The notes: a model not told the origin generated them from the sequence alone. A stretch of 64,000 bases of DNA from Oscarella lobularis (GCF_947507565.1 NC_089181.1:2985614-3049613); one strand, 5' to 3'. Shown: positions 38,923 through 56,234, counted from the first letter of the stretch. Numbers and translations are program-made.

Positions 38923-40077
38923 ATGGAGTTTTCGAATATATCCTGTGAAGGACACAGCTTCAGCATGTCTCTTACAAATCGAAACCAGCTCACCGTAATT
39001 TTCTCCTTTCTTCAATTCAATTCTGTAGCTGGTGATCTTGCAAAAGCCATGCTATGGATCATGTCGACAGCTGCAGTATTTCTCAATGTCGCCGTTGTGA
39101 CGTGGAGACTGAGAAGTAGCAGACGAGAATCTATGTCACCGGTATCGTTTCTAATTATCAATCTGGCAACTGCTGATTGTATAGTGGCCTTTTCAAAAAT
39201 TTTCTATCTTCTCGCCATGATGACGGTACGCAACGTTTGGTGCAAGCCAGCAAATCATTACACAAAAACCCTTTGCATCAGCTCAATAGTTGCCTCTCAT
39301 GAAGGAGTCGCTCTTAGGGCTCTCATCTTATCAACTATAGCTCTTCTAGCCATCAAAGATTACATCGGGTGCTGCGGACGTCCGCAATCCACATCGCTGT
39401 CTGCAATTGTGATCGTAGTGATATTTGAATGGTTCCTGAGCGTTGCCTTCTCTGGGGTTACTTCCTGGCAGGCACTTGGTTCTTTGCTCTTACGCGAGGC
39501 CAATTTTAATAAATCCATTGATTGGTTAACATGCTGGACTTTTAACAACGTAGACGTTGTGGGTCATCTTACAGTTGATATCGCTTCAATGAGTTCCTTT
39601 TGTGCTGTCATGGCACTGGCCACGGTGGCGTATGTCACTATTGCGGTGGCAATGCTTAAAGGGAAAATAGGCGACGCTCCTTCATCGTCTTCTTCATCTT
39701 CTCGCAATCAGTTGGGAGTCCAACTCCTGTTTGTCGCGTTTCTTGATGGAGTGTTAGTTCTGTGCTTCATCATTTGGAACGGTTATCTTCTTGCAAACTA
39801 CAAATCTGTAGAAACAATCCTCAGAGTGTTCAACACCACGGCGACGGCGTTTGGATTCATTTTACCTCTTTCTGTTCTAGTGAATCCGCTGCTTTTCACT
39901 CTACTAAAAAGCTCGTTTGTGAAAAAGAAGATGAAGACGTTGCAGGGGATCTTTTGTCGGTGTGACCAGTGGCGTCCGAACGAAACAACTCGTCTATTTC
40001 CGGATACAACGAAACTGTTTCCAGAGACAACAAACTCTACAAACAACTCACTAACAAGTATCAATTATAGTTGCTGA
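38923..40077 (+). CDS. class A GPCR, LGR-like 7TM, intronless (paralog 2)
   Basis: A single exon encodes 384 residues, near identical to paralog 1 from the N-terminus to TM3 and again from TM6 to the tail. TM3 ends LLAIKDYIGCC, so the DRY-equivalent is KDY here. Changes concentrate between the end of TM2 and TM5, for example NVWCKPANHY against NVWCQPAGHY and a different TM5 lead (VDVVGHLTVDIASMSS). The third intracellular loop has a Ser run (APSSSSSSSRN) one residue longer than in paralog 1. NPLLFTLLKSSF and the Cys-containing tail are kept. It is presumably a receptor with changed ligand preference or tuning, which is inference. Confidence 0.85.
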   Translation: MEFSNISCEGHSFSMSLTNRNQLTVIFSFLQFNSVAGDLAKAMLWIMSTAAVFLNVAVVTWRLRSSRRESMSPVSFLIINLATADCIVAFSKIFYLLAMMTVRNVWCKPANHYTKTLCISSIVASHEGVALRALILSTIALLAIKDYIGCCGRPQSTSLSAIVIVVIFEWFLSVAFSGVTSWQALGSLLLREANFNKSIDWLTCWTFNNVDVVGHLTVDIASMSSFCAVMALATVAYVTIAVAMLKGKIGDAPSSSSSSSRNQLGVQLLFVAFLDGVLVLCFIIWNGYLLANYKSVETILRVFNTTATAFGFILPLSVLVNPLLFTLLKSSFVKKKMKTLQGIFCRCDQWRPNETTRLFPDTTKLFPETTNSTNNSLTSINYSC

Positions 40078-40214
40078 TGAACAGTACCTCGTAGACCGTA
40101 ACGTTTTCATCAACTGTTAGCCAAACAGAATCACAATAATTTTTTATTTCAGTGTGGTAACAAAATAAACGAATTTTGATTATTGTGGTTATCCGTATAC
40201 CTGTGATTCTTACC

Positions 40215-43200
40215 TCAAGAGCACGTGTCTGCTTCCGTCACAAGGCTCCTTAGTGTAGTCTCTAGCTGCTGCATGTCCTTTTCGTCTTGAAGCCTTATCG
40301 AGCAACTTGAGACACCGTACTCTTCCTTCTTTCCGTCTACACCAAAATTCGGCACCTTTTCGCTTTTCTCGTATCCGTACGCTTCTGGAACGGAGCTCAA
40401 AAATCGCTCGACTTTGACGGCAACAGACAGCTCGTCGTCCGCCCCGGAAACGTCTTCAACACGCGGCTCGTACACGAGTTCAACGATCCGTTCCTTGCCT
40501 TTCGACTTGAGCGAGATATCGTGTATAGGATACGAACGCGCTCGATCCGACTCACCGCTCAACCATATTCGCTCCTCGCAAACGAAAATGCATACGTCGC
40601 CGACTTCCTGACCAACAAATTCTCCCCTCAGCGCCAAAACGACGTCTCCAATTTCAATTTCGTCCGACGGTCGCACGTCCGAACAAAGAAGCGACGATTT
40701 CTTCCACCAGCGCTCAGAAATGGCACTTTTCCTCGCCGGAAAATCGCCCAGACCCGTCGCCTGCATGAGTCCTTTTCCCGTCACGGAAATGAGTTCGAAA
40801 GCGGCTCCGACCGGCTTCGTGACGGCACCAATGAGGCCTTTTCCAATACCGGACGCCAGGGAACCGGCTGCTTCGACCGGCGACACATCGCCACCGCGGC
40901 CCTTCGTTGTCGACTCCAAACTTCGTACGGGTTGATCGACCAAACCGGCGACGGCACCCAAAAGACTCAAGCCGACGCCTCGGAGACCGGAGGCGACGTT
41001 TCTCGGCTGTCGTCGCATTCTCTCTTGCACTTCAACGTGCGCCCGATCCAACGACATCAGCTCGAGATTTCTCGATACGCTCGAAGCAACGTTGACGACC
41101 GACGAGAGCGTTCCCGTCGACACTTGACGTAAGCAGGCGGCGACACCCCTTCCCAGACCGGTAACGAACGATTTCGGCCCGCGCGTCAGTCCGTCGTACG
41201 GCAAAAGGATTAGATCCTTGACGCCCGAGCCAACGTTGCGGAGAAGACTCGCCGGACTTCCCAGCAAGTCGAGAGAGCCTAGAAGCCAGCCGCCTTTGCT
41301 GAGAGTCATCGACACGTAGTGCTGAACGATAGTCTCTGTTAGTATCGTCGACTGGGAATAGACGGGACTGATTTTAAGGCCTTCGAACGAGAGATTCGTC
41401 TGATCCGACGAAAGGAAGACTTTTACTGATGCCTTGAGGCTGACGTAGGAGGTAAAAGGACACAACTCTATTTCGTGTAACGCCACTGGAACGGAGCAAA
41501 TGGCTTGAGGCAAAGGTCGAAGAAACGACGGGGCGTTTTCTACCGCAAAGTCGCCGTCGCCATCCCGCGCCGTTTCGCCGTATGAGCGAAGCAGATCGAG
41601 AGTTGGATAGAGAAATTTGTCCTCGAGCAGTAAGACGAGAGAGTCGACTTGAAGCTTGAAGGACGTCGGAACGAAGGCGGTACAATTCGCTGCAGTGTCG
41701 AATAACACTTCGATTTGAATAAGAGACGCTGGAGTCCGACGACGTTGGCTGGGCTTCTTGGCTTTGATGCTTGCACTGTACGGATATAAAACGACTGGAA
41801 AGTCTATCATATCTGTCGCACGATTGTCCAACTGAGCCGAACCCACGTCGATTTTTAATAAGTGAGACGAGCCGTCTACTTCGAAAGGACGAAAACCGAA
41901 GCCGATTTTTTCAACTGTCAACAGAATGAGTTCTCGAGCCAAGGACGCCTGCGTGTCTTTGCACAGTCGCAATGCCAAGTGCTTCACTGATCCTAAAATT
42001 TCAAGTTTCCGCGCAACCGGTCGTCGATTGACGTCGGAACTCGACGTGAGACGTGCGGCACTACGCTCGACCGCCGTTATTTCTATGCCCCTTTTCGATC
42101 TAAATGTCTTCAGTGTCACGTCACCAAAAGAGGGAATATTCACGCCACTCTCCTCCTCGTACACATCACGCGTATCGGAAACGAAAACGGGACGACTCCA
42201 AGCAGCAGGCGTCTCCTTTTCAATCCGAAAACACAGGTAGACATCGTGATCTGGCGACGGCTTACACGTATAGGACGTCGTCCATGTCGGAAATTCATAG
42301 ACAGCCGACGTATTCGGTTGAATAGAAAGGAGCCCTAGTCTTTGAGCGGCAATGTCTTCGACGACGTCGACGTCGGGAAAATCTTTTCGAAACTTCGACG
42401 GCAATCCTTGCGCCACGGAAAGAATGATCGACGTCGCGTTAGAGACGACAAGACGCGGAGACGGATCGTCTGTGATAGTGATGTAGTAATGACCTTGATT
42501 GTAGTAAAAGGAAGCCGATAGGGAGTGAAATGCCGCGTCTCGCCGACGGGAAGGAACGGAGAAATTCAAGCGACGAATTGCCGGTTGTCTCAGGTAAAAT
42601 GGAATGCTCCAGAGCGACGCACAGGCAACGAGAACAGAATCGTCCTGCAACGATTCGGCGAATGTCAAAGAGGGCAGACTCTTTAGAGAAGATTTTTGGC
42701 TTTTGACGTCACTGACGAGAAGAGGTTGAAATTGGTCGCTCTTAGCCAACAGCAGCGTCGGATGAAAAGAAGAAAGATGATGGGTCTGAAATAGGATAAA
42801 ATCTTAACTGCGGCTATAAAACTAAAATTTAATATGCTACCTGAAGAGTGCGAGGATTGCCGAGAAAAGAAATCATCGAGAGCGAAACGCTGCTCGCGTT
42901 GCAGACGCTGACCGCGTCGGAAATAACCACCATTGTTAGGTCATTGCGAACGGCTCTACTGACGAGAAGGTGGCTCACCTACAATACAACGACGAGACTT
43001 ATAACAGGAAACGGAACATAGTACCGTTCAAAGTTCTTAGGCACCTGTGGTTTCTGGGTCTCTACCGCGTAGGTGCCTACAACTTTGTAACGGTACTCTG
43101 TGTTGAGATCTACCTTACCTGGCAGTCATTGTTTACTTTAATAGGAACGTGATGATAAGACAGTCCCGTCTGCAAGGAATCGGGGTACAATACCACGGTT

Positions 43201-46200
43201 CTAGCCACTTCAGTCAACAGCAAGCTTTCCAGAACATCAGACCAGAAACATCCGTCTTCTGCACCGTCTCTCGTCCCCATATTTAGCCCAATACGAAACG
43301 GTAACTAAAGAACAAAAAAATGCAATGCAAGGTAAAAGACATGCTGCTATGGAGATACTTTGCAAATAGCGCTGACAGTTTGGCCCGGAGAGATAGCTTG
43401 AGCGCATTTTAGGCTCTTGTGATGCAAAAGCAGTGAACGCCCGGTGCTGTTTGTAAAGAGGCCGAGAGGCTGAAAAGTCAGCGTCCAACAGCAGGGAGAC
43501 GTCTGAAAGAGAACTGTCACGTCCACCGACAGCTGATGATCTCCAAAGCGAACAAAGCAGCTGAGCAGTTGCCGCCGCATAGAACCTTTTGTTGCAGTTG
43601 ATTTCTCTTTCCTGTGAGAGGTAATCGGTCTCGCGCGAGGGAGATACAAATCGACAAGACGATTTACTTTTCAAAAACGTTTAGATAGGGCCAAGTCGAG
43701 TTCGGCATCGTCCCATTGCGAATCCATTCAAAGCAGTCTTCGGCAGGCAAGCCGTGACCGGTCACGACCATTGATGCTGTTCGGGTTGAAGGTTTTTCGG
43801 CACCACTACAAACAAGCAGGATTCGCGGATATCTAAACTATGGCACCGCTTGTATGCGACTTACTTGATAAGGCAAGAGAGGCTGTATTTTGTTTCTGGT
43901 TGAATAAAGGGAACGTCAAAGGGGACGCCCCGTCCTGGCACCGCGTATCGAGACGGAGACTCGCCTGCTTCCAATTGAAGCAGTAGAGGCTCGGGAAACA
44001 AATTCCTGACACGACACAACGGAACAAAAGTAATCTAAAATAGACCAGTTTTTTATGTGCGAGTGATTTAATTAAAACTTTACCTGAAATCTCAATGCAT
44101 TGTTCTCTCTGACGACAAAACAACCTATGCTGTGGTTGCCAGACATGCCGTCATTCAACGGTACGGCAAAAGTTAGAATAGACGAAAAGGATTTCTCTAT
44201 CTCGCCTATTGAAATGCGCACCGGGGAAGACCAGTTGGAGAGAGGCGTCAGATTGTCGCCGCTGCTCGCAACGTGCCGAACGATCAGCTCTACTTCAGAA
44301 GTGGCCGTCATTAATGGAAACGTCTCGGCCGGTTTCCCGGGGAGTAGTGATATGAGTCGTTTAGTATCGTCTGAAATCGCAGACACTTCCAAGTGAAATA
44401 GAAGAAAATTTCGCAACGAAATTCCGCCAGTCAACGTAACGACGGTAGATAGACCCTTGAAGTTAACGTCGGCATAAAAGACGCGATCCTCTTCGACTTT
44501 TTTCACAAAATGACATTCAAAGCGCGTCGACTTTTCGACGGAAAACGGCTCGCCTTCGGCACAGTCGCCCCCCGCAACAAGCGACACACTCAACAGATGA
44601 GGCAACGTCGAATCCCAGGCCAACTCGGTCACGCATCGACGCTCGAGACGAACCGGACGACGATGCGAGTCGCTCTGCTTCACTTCCAAAACGTCGACAC
44701 TGTCGTTGCATATTAGACAGTTCGCCGGTAGACGGACATCGTCGGTCTCGTCGCGAAACCATTTGCGCAAGGTACGATTCAATTTCGTTGCCGCGTCGAT
44801 CGAGGAATGAGCGAGCGTTAGGTAGCATCCGTTCGTCGTTAGCGAAACGTCGGTCATTTCGTTTTCGTCGACAAACGTGCGCCAGTTCTGAAAGTCAACG
44901 TGCAAGTCCAAAATTTCGGCGACGATTCTCGTTTCGTTCGTCGTGAAATCGACGTAGTGAATTTCGACGTCGCATTTGCTTTGAAGTCGATCGCTGGCGC
45001 AGCGGAGTGCGCGAGAACAACTGAAATTCCAGTCCTTTACGCAGAGCGACATCACTTTGAATTGACGCGACTTCGACGACGAAGGTGCAATTTCGTACGG
45101 TACGCCTTCAATCGAAAACGTTCGGCTTGTCGACAGAATGTCGGTTACGTTTAGTTTCAGTCTCGGAATGAAGACTTCAGCGCAAATACAAGGTACCGCA
45201 GACGGATCGTAATAGGAGTGAATTTCGATACATTTGACGGCATCTTCCGACGAGAGTCCCTTTGGGCTTGCATCGTCGGAAATAGCAGGAAACGTAGGAA
45301 TGAATTTTAGTCTCCATTCGCTAGCCACGAACGGTTTTGACGACAAATCGATGTCTTGATCTTCCGGTAGAGAAAATTCTCGACTGGGCGCGTATCGCTG
45401 ATGAAATTCGTCCCAGTAGTAAAGACAACAAACGTAGGGACTATCTTCAGCAATTTCCATGGCTAACTTGAGACGTCTCAACGATCTCGATTCGGAATAA
45501 GTCCACGCAACGGAAAGAGGAAAGCGACTTAGACCGTCGCTAGTGACGACAATTTCGCCGGAAAGAGGTCGTTGCTGTGAACCATCGCCGGGTGACGACG
45601 ATATTAGACGAAACGGAAAACTTCGAAAATCGTCTGCCGATTCCCAACTCAATGCGTTCGATTTCTTCGATTTGACGTCCAAAGTGCCAGCACCGAAACG
45701 CGTACGAATTTTTTCAAATTCGTCGCCGGTCAACGCTTTGACGAGCATAACGTCGGCCGTGCCGACATTCAGTTCGACGGGAGTCAGAGCGAGACGCGAC
45801 GAAATGACTCCCGTTCGACTGCAGCCAATCGAAGCGTTCAAATCCAACGGCAAAAGGAGGTAATTTCGCAAGCCCGACCAATAGGTTTTGACTAACAGGC
45901 CGGACACCACTGCTAATCCGGCACTCGTCACGCCGACGTCGTTTGCGTCTTTCGCCGGATGCAAATCGAATTGAGACTCTGTCAGAGCAACGACCACGCG
46001 TGCATCGTCCTCAACTTGCGATTCGAGTAGTAGAACGCATTGAGAAGAGGAGAATCGAATGTGACGAAGACCGACTCCGTCTTTTTTATCATCGACGCTC
46101 TGCTCAGACGCCGAAGGCGGAGGAGCATCGCTCGTCTCCGCCTCAAAAATGCAATCGAAGTAAGCAAGAATTTCGTTGCACAGCGTCGCGTTTAATTTCA

Positions 46201-49200
46201 CTTTGAGCGGCTTGTCGATTGCGAGGGATAGATCGGCTATTCCTTCGTCGGCGAGCAGCGTGACCGAAGCGACGATAAGTGACGGCGATACGCCCGAAGC
46301 GTTCCTTTTCCCCGAACGAGTGCCGATTACGGAAAACGGATAGAGTGCGTCGTCCTTGACGTTTTCCGCAAACGACTTCCGAGCTGCCTTGTCTAAGGAA
46401 GCGTTCAGTCGGCAATCGAAACAATTCAAGTCGAATAACGTCGACGAATTCGATCGCTTGACGCGAAGCAGAACCTCCGCTAAACAGAAACGCAGCAGTG
46501 GACAAAACGAAGTCGATGATTCTGACTCCGAGTCGCGTCGATAGTAGATGCTCGCCGCTAGCCGACTTGTGCTAACGAGAACGTCCATGGGAACTATTGC
46601 TGCCTGAACTTTCTGAGGCGAAGACGATGATGATGACGATGAGCCAATCAGTTGCTGATAGTTTTCGGCCAGGGACGACAAGAGTTTAAGCTAAGATCGA
46701 CAGTGTGTCTTGTGCGTTTAGACTGAAAATTCACGTACCTGTCCATCGTTTATTGACATATCTAATCCGCTCTTGCATGTTATCTCTACAGAATGACCGA
46801 AGTGGACGGAATGACTCTACGAAAAGACAAACGAACTCACGGCAACGACGTGTCGCAATCGATCATTAGGATACCTTTTTCTCGGTTCTGATAATACTTG
46901 AGATTGCTGGAGCTACCACGCACTGAAGCTCAACTCTTTCTATCAACGGAATCAAATTAAGTTGACGCGACACGTAGTCTCTAAAGTCAAAATAGAAACG
47001 CATTAGAAACAGAGAACGCCGACGGTATACCCAGCTGATAAGTTCCATTGAAGAGCCGGATTTTGGCTGGGTTCTTCTTCGCTGAGCAGCGCGGTCGAAT
47101 CGGGAACGTCAGCAGAAGAAAACGCCGGGAGAAGGTCACTCCATTTAGCCGTCCAGAGTCCAACGCTCTGAACTGTCAACTGCAACTGACCATCTTCAAT
47201 CGCGTGCTCCGTCATCAACGAACCGAGGTCTTGATCCTCCGATGCAACGGGTCTGGGAATGGGATTAAGCGGGTGCGGTTTCACCAAAATCCCAGACACT
47301 CCGACGAGAAGAACGTCGTCGTCGCTCGAAGCCGCAAATACGGCCTCCAACTCGTCGAGCGTAAAATTCAAATCGGGAAGTTCCCGCGACGATTTGACGT
47401 CACTTTCCGGGATCCTACTGTCGTCTCGACGACCGCCAAATAGATGATGTCCGCCCAAAACGTTGCCGATTACGTACACGGGAGTCGCGCATAGAACAAT
47501 TCGCAATGGAACGACGGTCCCCGAGACTTTCGTCGGAGGAGTCGATCGTCGCGTCGATTTAGAGCGACTTTTTTCGAATCGGTGTTGAAAACTAAGCAAG
47601 ACGGCATTGCGATAATGAGGTCGATCTTTGATGACCGGCGAGCTGAGAGATTCACGAGACGACGACGACGACGACGACGACGCGGAGAGCAAAACGCCGC
47701 CGTTTGAACCCGGCCCCCATACGTGATTCCTACGTAAACGGGATCAGCGTTAACGGACGAGGAACGGAGCGCGATGGCTTACTGCGTCTTCTTAAAGTGT
47801 TTTATGCTCATTCCTCCGAGTGAGAATTTTCCGTTGGCCGACGCACTGGAAACGTCGACGGATGCCGCGACGTCTTCCACTTCGAGACGCACGAGACATA
47901 CCGGTGGTCGTGGCGACGTTGTTTCGCTCAAATTGCGACCGTATATGTTTACTGTTAATTTAGGCAAAGCCAACTGGAACCAGAACTGGAACAAATCGAG
48001 CAGAGTCTCTCTTTGATTTTCGTCGTTGACGCCACCGCCAATTTGACTCGCTTGTGGTGAATGGAAGTCGCTCGACCAAAGAACGGGATCGTCTCTCGTG
48101 CTCGCTCTAAATCGCTGTTCACTGTCTAAGAATCCGACTTGATTTGCAGCGTTGTCCGTTTTCGGAGGAGAAGAATATAGCGAAGCTGCTAAAGAAAAGC
48201 AACAGAAAGCGGAACTGGCAACACGCAGCATCAGTTCAATCTATAGAAAGTATTGCTACACTTGTCAGATCTCTGTATCCCATAAACTGACTCACTTGTT
48301 TGCGTGATAGTTCCACTGTTGGCGCTGACGACGTGATGTGACCACATAGGCTGAGTGGCGAATGAGAAAACGTTGGCACCGCTCCTCCGTCGCCGCTTAC
48401 AGGTGACGACGCCAAAGTGACGTCGAACGAGAACGGCCGAATGAGAAAAAGGCACTGACGCGGTTCAAGCGAATAGACGCTCAGATTTTGACACCGGACG
48501 GTCCACGGCAAAGTCGTCAAGTCAGACATCGGATGAGAAACTCTCTGCTGGAATTGATGCGAAGTGACGTGCAATTCCGGCAGGCAAGCAACGAAGGTAG
48601 ACGGAAACGACGACGATTCGAGTGCCCGTCTATAAAACGATGGTATGTCTTGAATCAGATCATCAGACAGAGACGTTGTTCCAGATAAACAATCCGACGA
48701 TGGCAAAAACACGGCCAACGGGGCTACTTTCAACTAGAAAAACTCTTCATAGATGCCGTTGGAGAATGAATAAAAACCTTAGTATGTTTACCTTTATGTT
48801 TAGTTTCGAAAGTCGGTTCCACAGTGACAGGTAACGCTGAGACCGATTTTTCGCCGCTAAAGCACTGCCCGTCTGTGATTCTCCCATGGAGCTGATACTT
48901 TCAACGGTACCGCTATCCACTCTTTTGACGCCTTGTGGAAAAAAGTAAAAGAAAAATCAAGGATATGAAATTTTTGTACTTTTTGGCACGGATAAGTTTG
49001 GAAGATGTTCGGGCTCGATTTCACGAAGTAACGTCAAAATCCACGAGTACAGTTGATGATCAACGTTTACAGCCATTCCTTCCATTTCGAAAACAAGAGT
49101 CGATGCAGCACTGCTGTCCAATTCGCCTAAAGAAAATTCAATAACGCGACGATTATTAACTCGAAGAACTCCATACCAGTTTCATTAAAAAGCTGTTGAA

Positions 49201-52158
49201 TCTCAAATGAAAGCAAACTCTTTTCATTTACCTTCTTCAATGCGCTTGAGGGTAGAGAATAATCAACGTCTGTGGAGACGTTCTCAGTCGACAATGGGCC
49301 AAACAATACCGGAACGTAATGATCTGAAACCAAAACAAATACGATAGTTTTACTTGGGCTGTCTTTATATTGTTCTTCTGCACCCGTGCTCTTTGAGATA
49401 ACCAGGCCCACAGAGCCGATCTCTGCGCTCTTTGAATGGCACAAAAGACTCGAAGAAACTCTCAAAAGAGCGTCGGACACATTAGCATGTAGGTATCCTG
49501 CAAACAATCAAATAACGACAAGGATTGGATATAGCACGTGTATTACTCGTACCAGAGCCCGGTTTAGGTTCAATAACGTCCAATTCTGAAGTTACGCCGG
49601 TCATCACCTTGGATACATGGTGCACAGCCAATAGGCATTGGCTGCTTGTTGCCTGCAAGGATAGCGAATTCACAGAAATGGTTCTTTCCATTATAACATT
49701 GTGCTTAGCAATCCTGAAGAAAGCGCTGTAGAAGACCGAGATACTGTTTCTTACAAATTCGCCTACCAAGACTTAGGAACGACAGCGGTTTTCGTCATCA
49801 TGTCCACAGAAGGACAAGAAAGCAACGCGTGTTCCTCTCTCAACGACTGAAGAGCGATTTGAATGCCTTCGACCTATAGCTCCACACTAAAACCATATTC
49901 TACGAACCTCTTCGAATTTACCTTATAGTTGGATATAAAGTAACAATGATCGGGCACTTGGGCATCATGCAGCACATCAGGACATCCAATTGTCAGTTGG
50001 TCAGGATAAAACGGCTTCCAAGCGACCACATCCAGCTGCTTCACTTTCAAATTAAGCTCGGATCCTCCTTTCGGAACAGCCGAGGCTAAGGTGACGTCGG
50101 CTCCAGCGCAAATTAGACGAATTGATTTCATGCATACACCCAACGAAGCCATCAAATCGAAATCATAACCGCCGTCGACGTACTCCTTGCGCAACCGTCT
50201 CGCCGCTTCGCGAGTCAACTCTGCGAGAAGAGAAGAAAAAACATATCCAGTCCAAACACGGAAGTACACAGAGAACTAATGGAAAACACATCCTATTGAC
50301 GCAGTTCTCTGTCATTAGTGCGGTTAGAAGGACACACAAACAAGCGGCGGTCTCTACTTATTCTATTTAGCTTACCCTGAACCGAATCTCGTCGCGGTTC
50401 GACGTTTGGGTTCCAATTGGAACCCACTTGCACGAAGTCGACGAAAAAACGTCTCGTCGCTTGCGTGAGCGCCAATCGAAGTCGTCCGAAGCGAAATAGC
50501 TGTTCGGTCGCTTCGCGATTAGGATGGAGAAGCCACTCGAGACGGGACGCGTTTCCGTCCGGCGGCTTGGGCGGAGGCGGCGACGTATTGCGGTATTGAA
50601 ACCAGACGGCTTCGAACGTCGCCGCGCGAGTGGATAGACTATGGGGGGCGTAGGGGGACGGCGGCACCGTGTCGACGCTCGTGCCGACATCCGGATTTAG
50701 ATAAAAGAGCGACCCACGGAGATGATTCGTCGCGTGCGAGTCGGCACGACCGCACGAAAAGAAAACGTCCTTTAGCAAAGAAGCGACGAGTTATTAGAGA
50801 GATAATTAAACGTTGAGGGGGATTTACTTTGCAGTCGGACTCGATGACGTCCAACTTAGCGTAGGCCATCGTTTCGGGTACGAGGCGACTTGCCGCGCCC
50901 GCTACGCCCAATGTATAATCGAAAAAGTGGTCGCTCTTATTTGTCACCATGGCGACGTTGAAGAGATCCAGAAGCATGACGGGACGAAATGCGTAGTTGG
51001 AATAGAGCATCAATCGACTGGAGGGCAACGTCTCCATCATCTTGTACAGGAACGTCGCGTGATTGACGTAGAGTCCGAAACAGGTGAAGACGGGCGAACG
51101 AGAAACGGACGCAGTCTTCTGGGCATCATCTATAAAAAATAATGAAATAAAATCAATATAATATATATATATATATTTTTTTTCGTACCTGCTGTGACCA
51201 GTGAAAGAGCCCACGAAGTCCATCCCTGCTTTTCTTCGTCTCCACTCTTCGTCATCATCGTCGTTTTCTCCTTCGCACGAGCGACATTCGGGAGATAGAC
51301 GGGCATGCCGCTGCCGTCCAAATTAGATCCATAATACAAGGCGATGACGCGTTGGACGAGACGCACGAACATAGGCAATTGGAAATCGCTGAGAGCCAAG
51401 TTGAATTGTTCGATTAGCACGTCAAAAGTATTTCCGGATCGAATTTCCGGACAGGACAAATTAGAATCGCTACTATTATTATTATAGAGGAGTCGAGCCT
51501 GGAAACAGCATTTGTACAAGAGCGGCTGCTGATAGCAGAGAATCTTTCCGGCGCTATCTCTTTTGTCCAAGCAGGCGGTCAAATTTTGCACGTCACAAAC
51601 TTGTCTCCGAGTCTCGTCCGAACGAGAAACGTCCACAAAGGCTCTCGTCCAATTGCAATCCGTCGGATAGACCTCGGCCTCTTGGATATTAATCGAGAGC
51701 AGCACGTCATCTTCGATGTACTTAAAAACGACGTTCTTGAAGGCGATTTGCACGTTGTTGACAATTTTATTCGTCCAACTCTGAACATATCCTGGAGGTG
51801 CAGATGATGTGGGTGTGGTCGTCGTCGTCGTCGTCGTTGTCGACGATGACGACGATCCATCGTCGTCCGACGACCGTTCTTTGAGTTTGAAAACGCATTC
51901 GAGCGTTTCGACGGTGATTTTGACCGGTTCCGAGCCGAGTGCCGTCCACGGCACTTTGACGCGCAATTGGCGGATTTTGCCGCTCACGAGACGGAAGGGA
52001 AGATCGAACTCGGATTCGACGACGTCGAGTTTGAGCTCGAGATTATTGAGCGAGACGTCGCCTTGCCAGAGCGAGAGCTGGAAATCGGACGGCGCGAGAT
52101 TTTTGACGTATTTTTCGATGTAGGTGAAGAATAGAGGAGTCAAGTAGCGTTCCAACAT
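40215..52158 (-). CDS. VPS13B: VPS13B (Cohen syndrome protein) bridge-like lipid transfer protein
   Basis: The start at 52158 gives MLERYLTPLFFTYIEKYVKN then LAPSDFQLSLWQGDVSLNNL, the chorein_N start specific to VPS13B. About twenty exons follow on the minus strand; the largest are around 52158-51190, 46681-44090 and 42749-40215. The last exon holds the C-terminal signature: STGTLSSVVNVASSVSRNLE, GVGLSLLGAVAGLVDQPV, GKGLIGAVTKPVGAAFELIS and a final PH-like region. VPS13 proteins form long hydrophobic grooves that move lipids between membranes; VPS13B acts at the Golgi and early endosomes. The estimated length, about 3,400-3,600 residues, is near the vertebrate size (about 4,000). One 140-nt intron (42979-43118) contains a hairpin. 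Exon joins were not all checked. Confidence 0.9.
43020..43097. other. long imperfect hairpin inside a VPS13B intron
   Basis: The arm 43020-43046 pairs with 43071-43097. There are nine base pairs (AGTACCGTT with AACGGTACT), a one-base bulge, seven pairs, a small internal loop (43036-43037 against 43080), then nine pairs (TAGGCACCT with AGGTGCCTA). The loop is about 24 nt and can pair further. It fills over half of the intron 42979-43118. Size and shape resemble a microRNA precursor; an inverted-repeat element remnant is the alternative. Confidence 0.6.
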
Positions 52159-52715
52159 CGAAAAGGCACGCTCGCGACAAAGCGAAGGGGACGAAAAAAA
52201 CACGGTTGAATCTCGAGTTGATATCAAATCTACGAGAAGCCCAACGCTAAAAGTAAAAGAAGTACATCCCCCGCCGCGATGTGTGTATGTACGTTAGTGC
52301 ATGCGAAAGCCTTTGATTATTAGATTGCAATTGACGCACACGTGCTTCCCCGCGCGGTATTACGTACAATTGCTGACTCGACGCGTCGTCCCCCCGCGAG
52401 AAGAGCGCATGCGCTTTGTTATGAGAAACACACCCAGTCGCGTCGACTCTCCACTATAGAGCCGTTGGTGCCATCGTAGGTGTGTCGTCGGTCGTGGAAC
52501 AGAAACGCACAGCCTCCTTTACCCCGTCGGCGCGCACAACAACCATAGCCCTCGCGCGCGCGCGACGCGAAAAAAGCCTGCCGTCGACCGTTCAATCGAC
52601 TTCCGATGCGAAAGACGACGCTGTCGCTCGCCTAGAGGAGTCGCCGTCGTTCGTCCGCCCTCACCGCGCCCCCTTTCGCCATTGGAAATCGACGACGAAC
52701 GATCGAATCGGAATC
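52159..52715. promoter_or_regulatory. divergent VPS13B / mixed-lineage kinase promoter region
   Basis: This 557-bp GC-rich interval lies between two divergent starts. The reading frame of the kinase stays open upstream to about 52482 without an ATG, so the 5' leader or a non-AUG extension could lie here. No separate gene was seen. Confidence 0.5.

Positions 52716-56234
<3,519 letters not shown>

Larger units (their letters stand above)
38118..40199. repeat. tandem duplication unit 2 (GPCR)
   Basis: This is the second copy of the unit at 36037-38106, with the same order of upstream region, GPCR and AATAAA-containing 3' flank. Confidence 0.85.
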
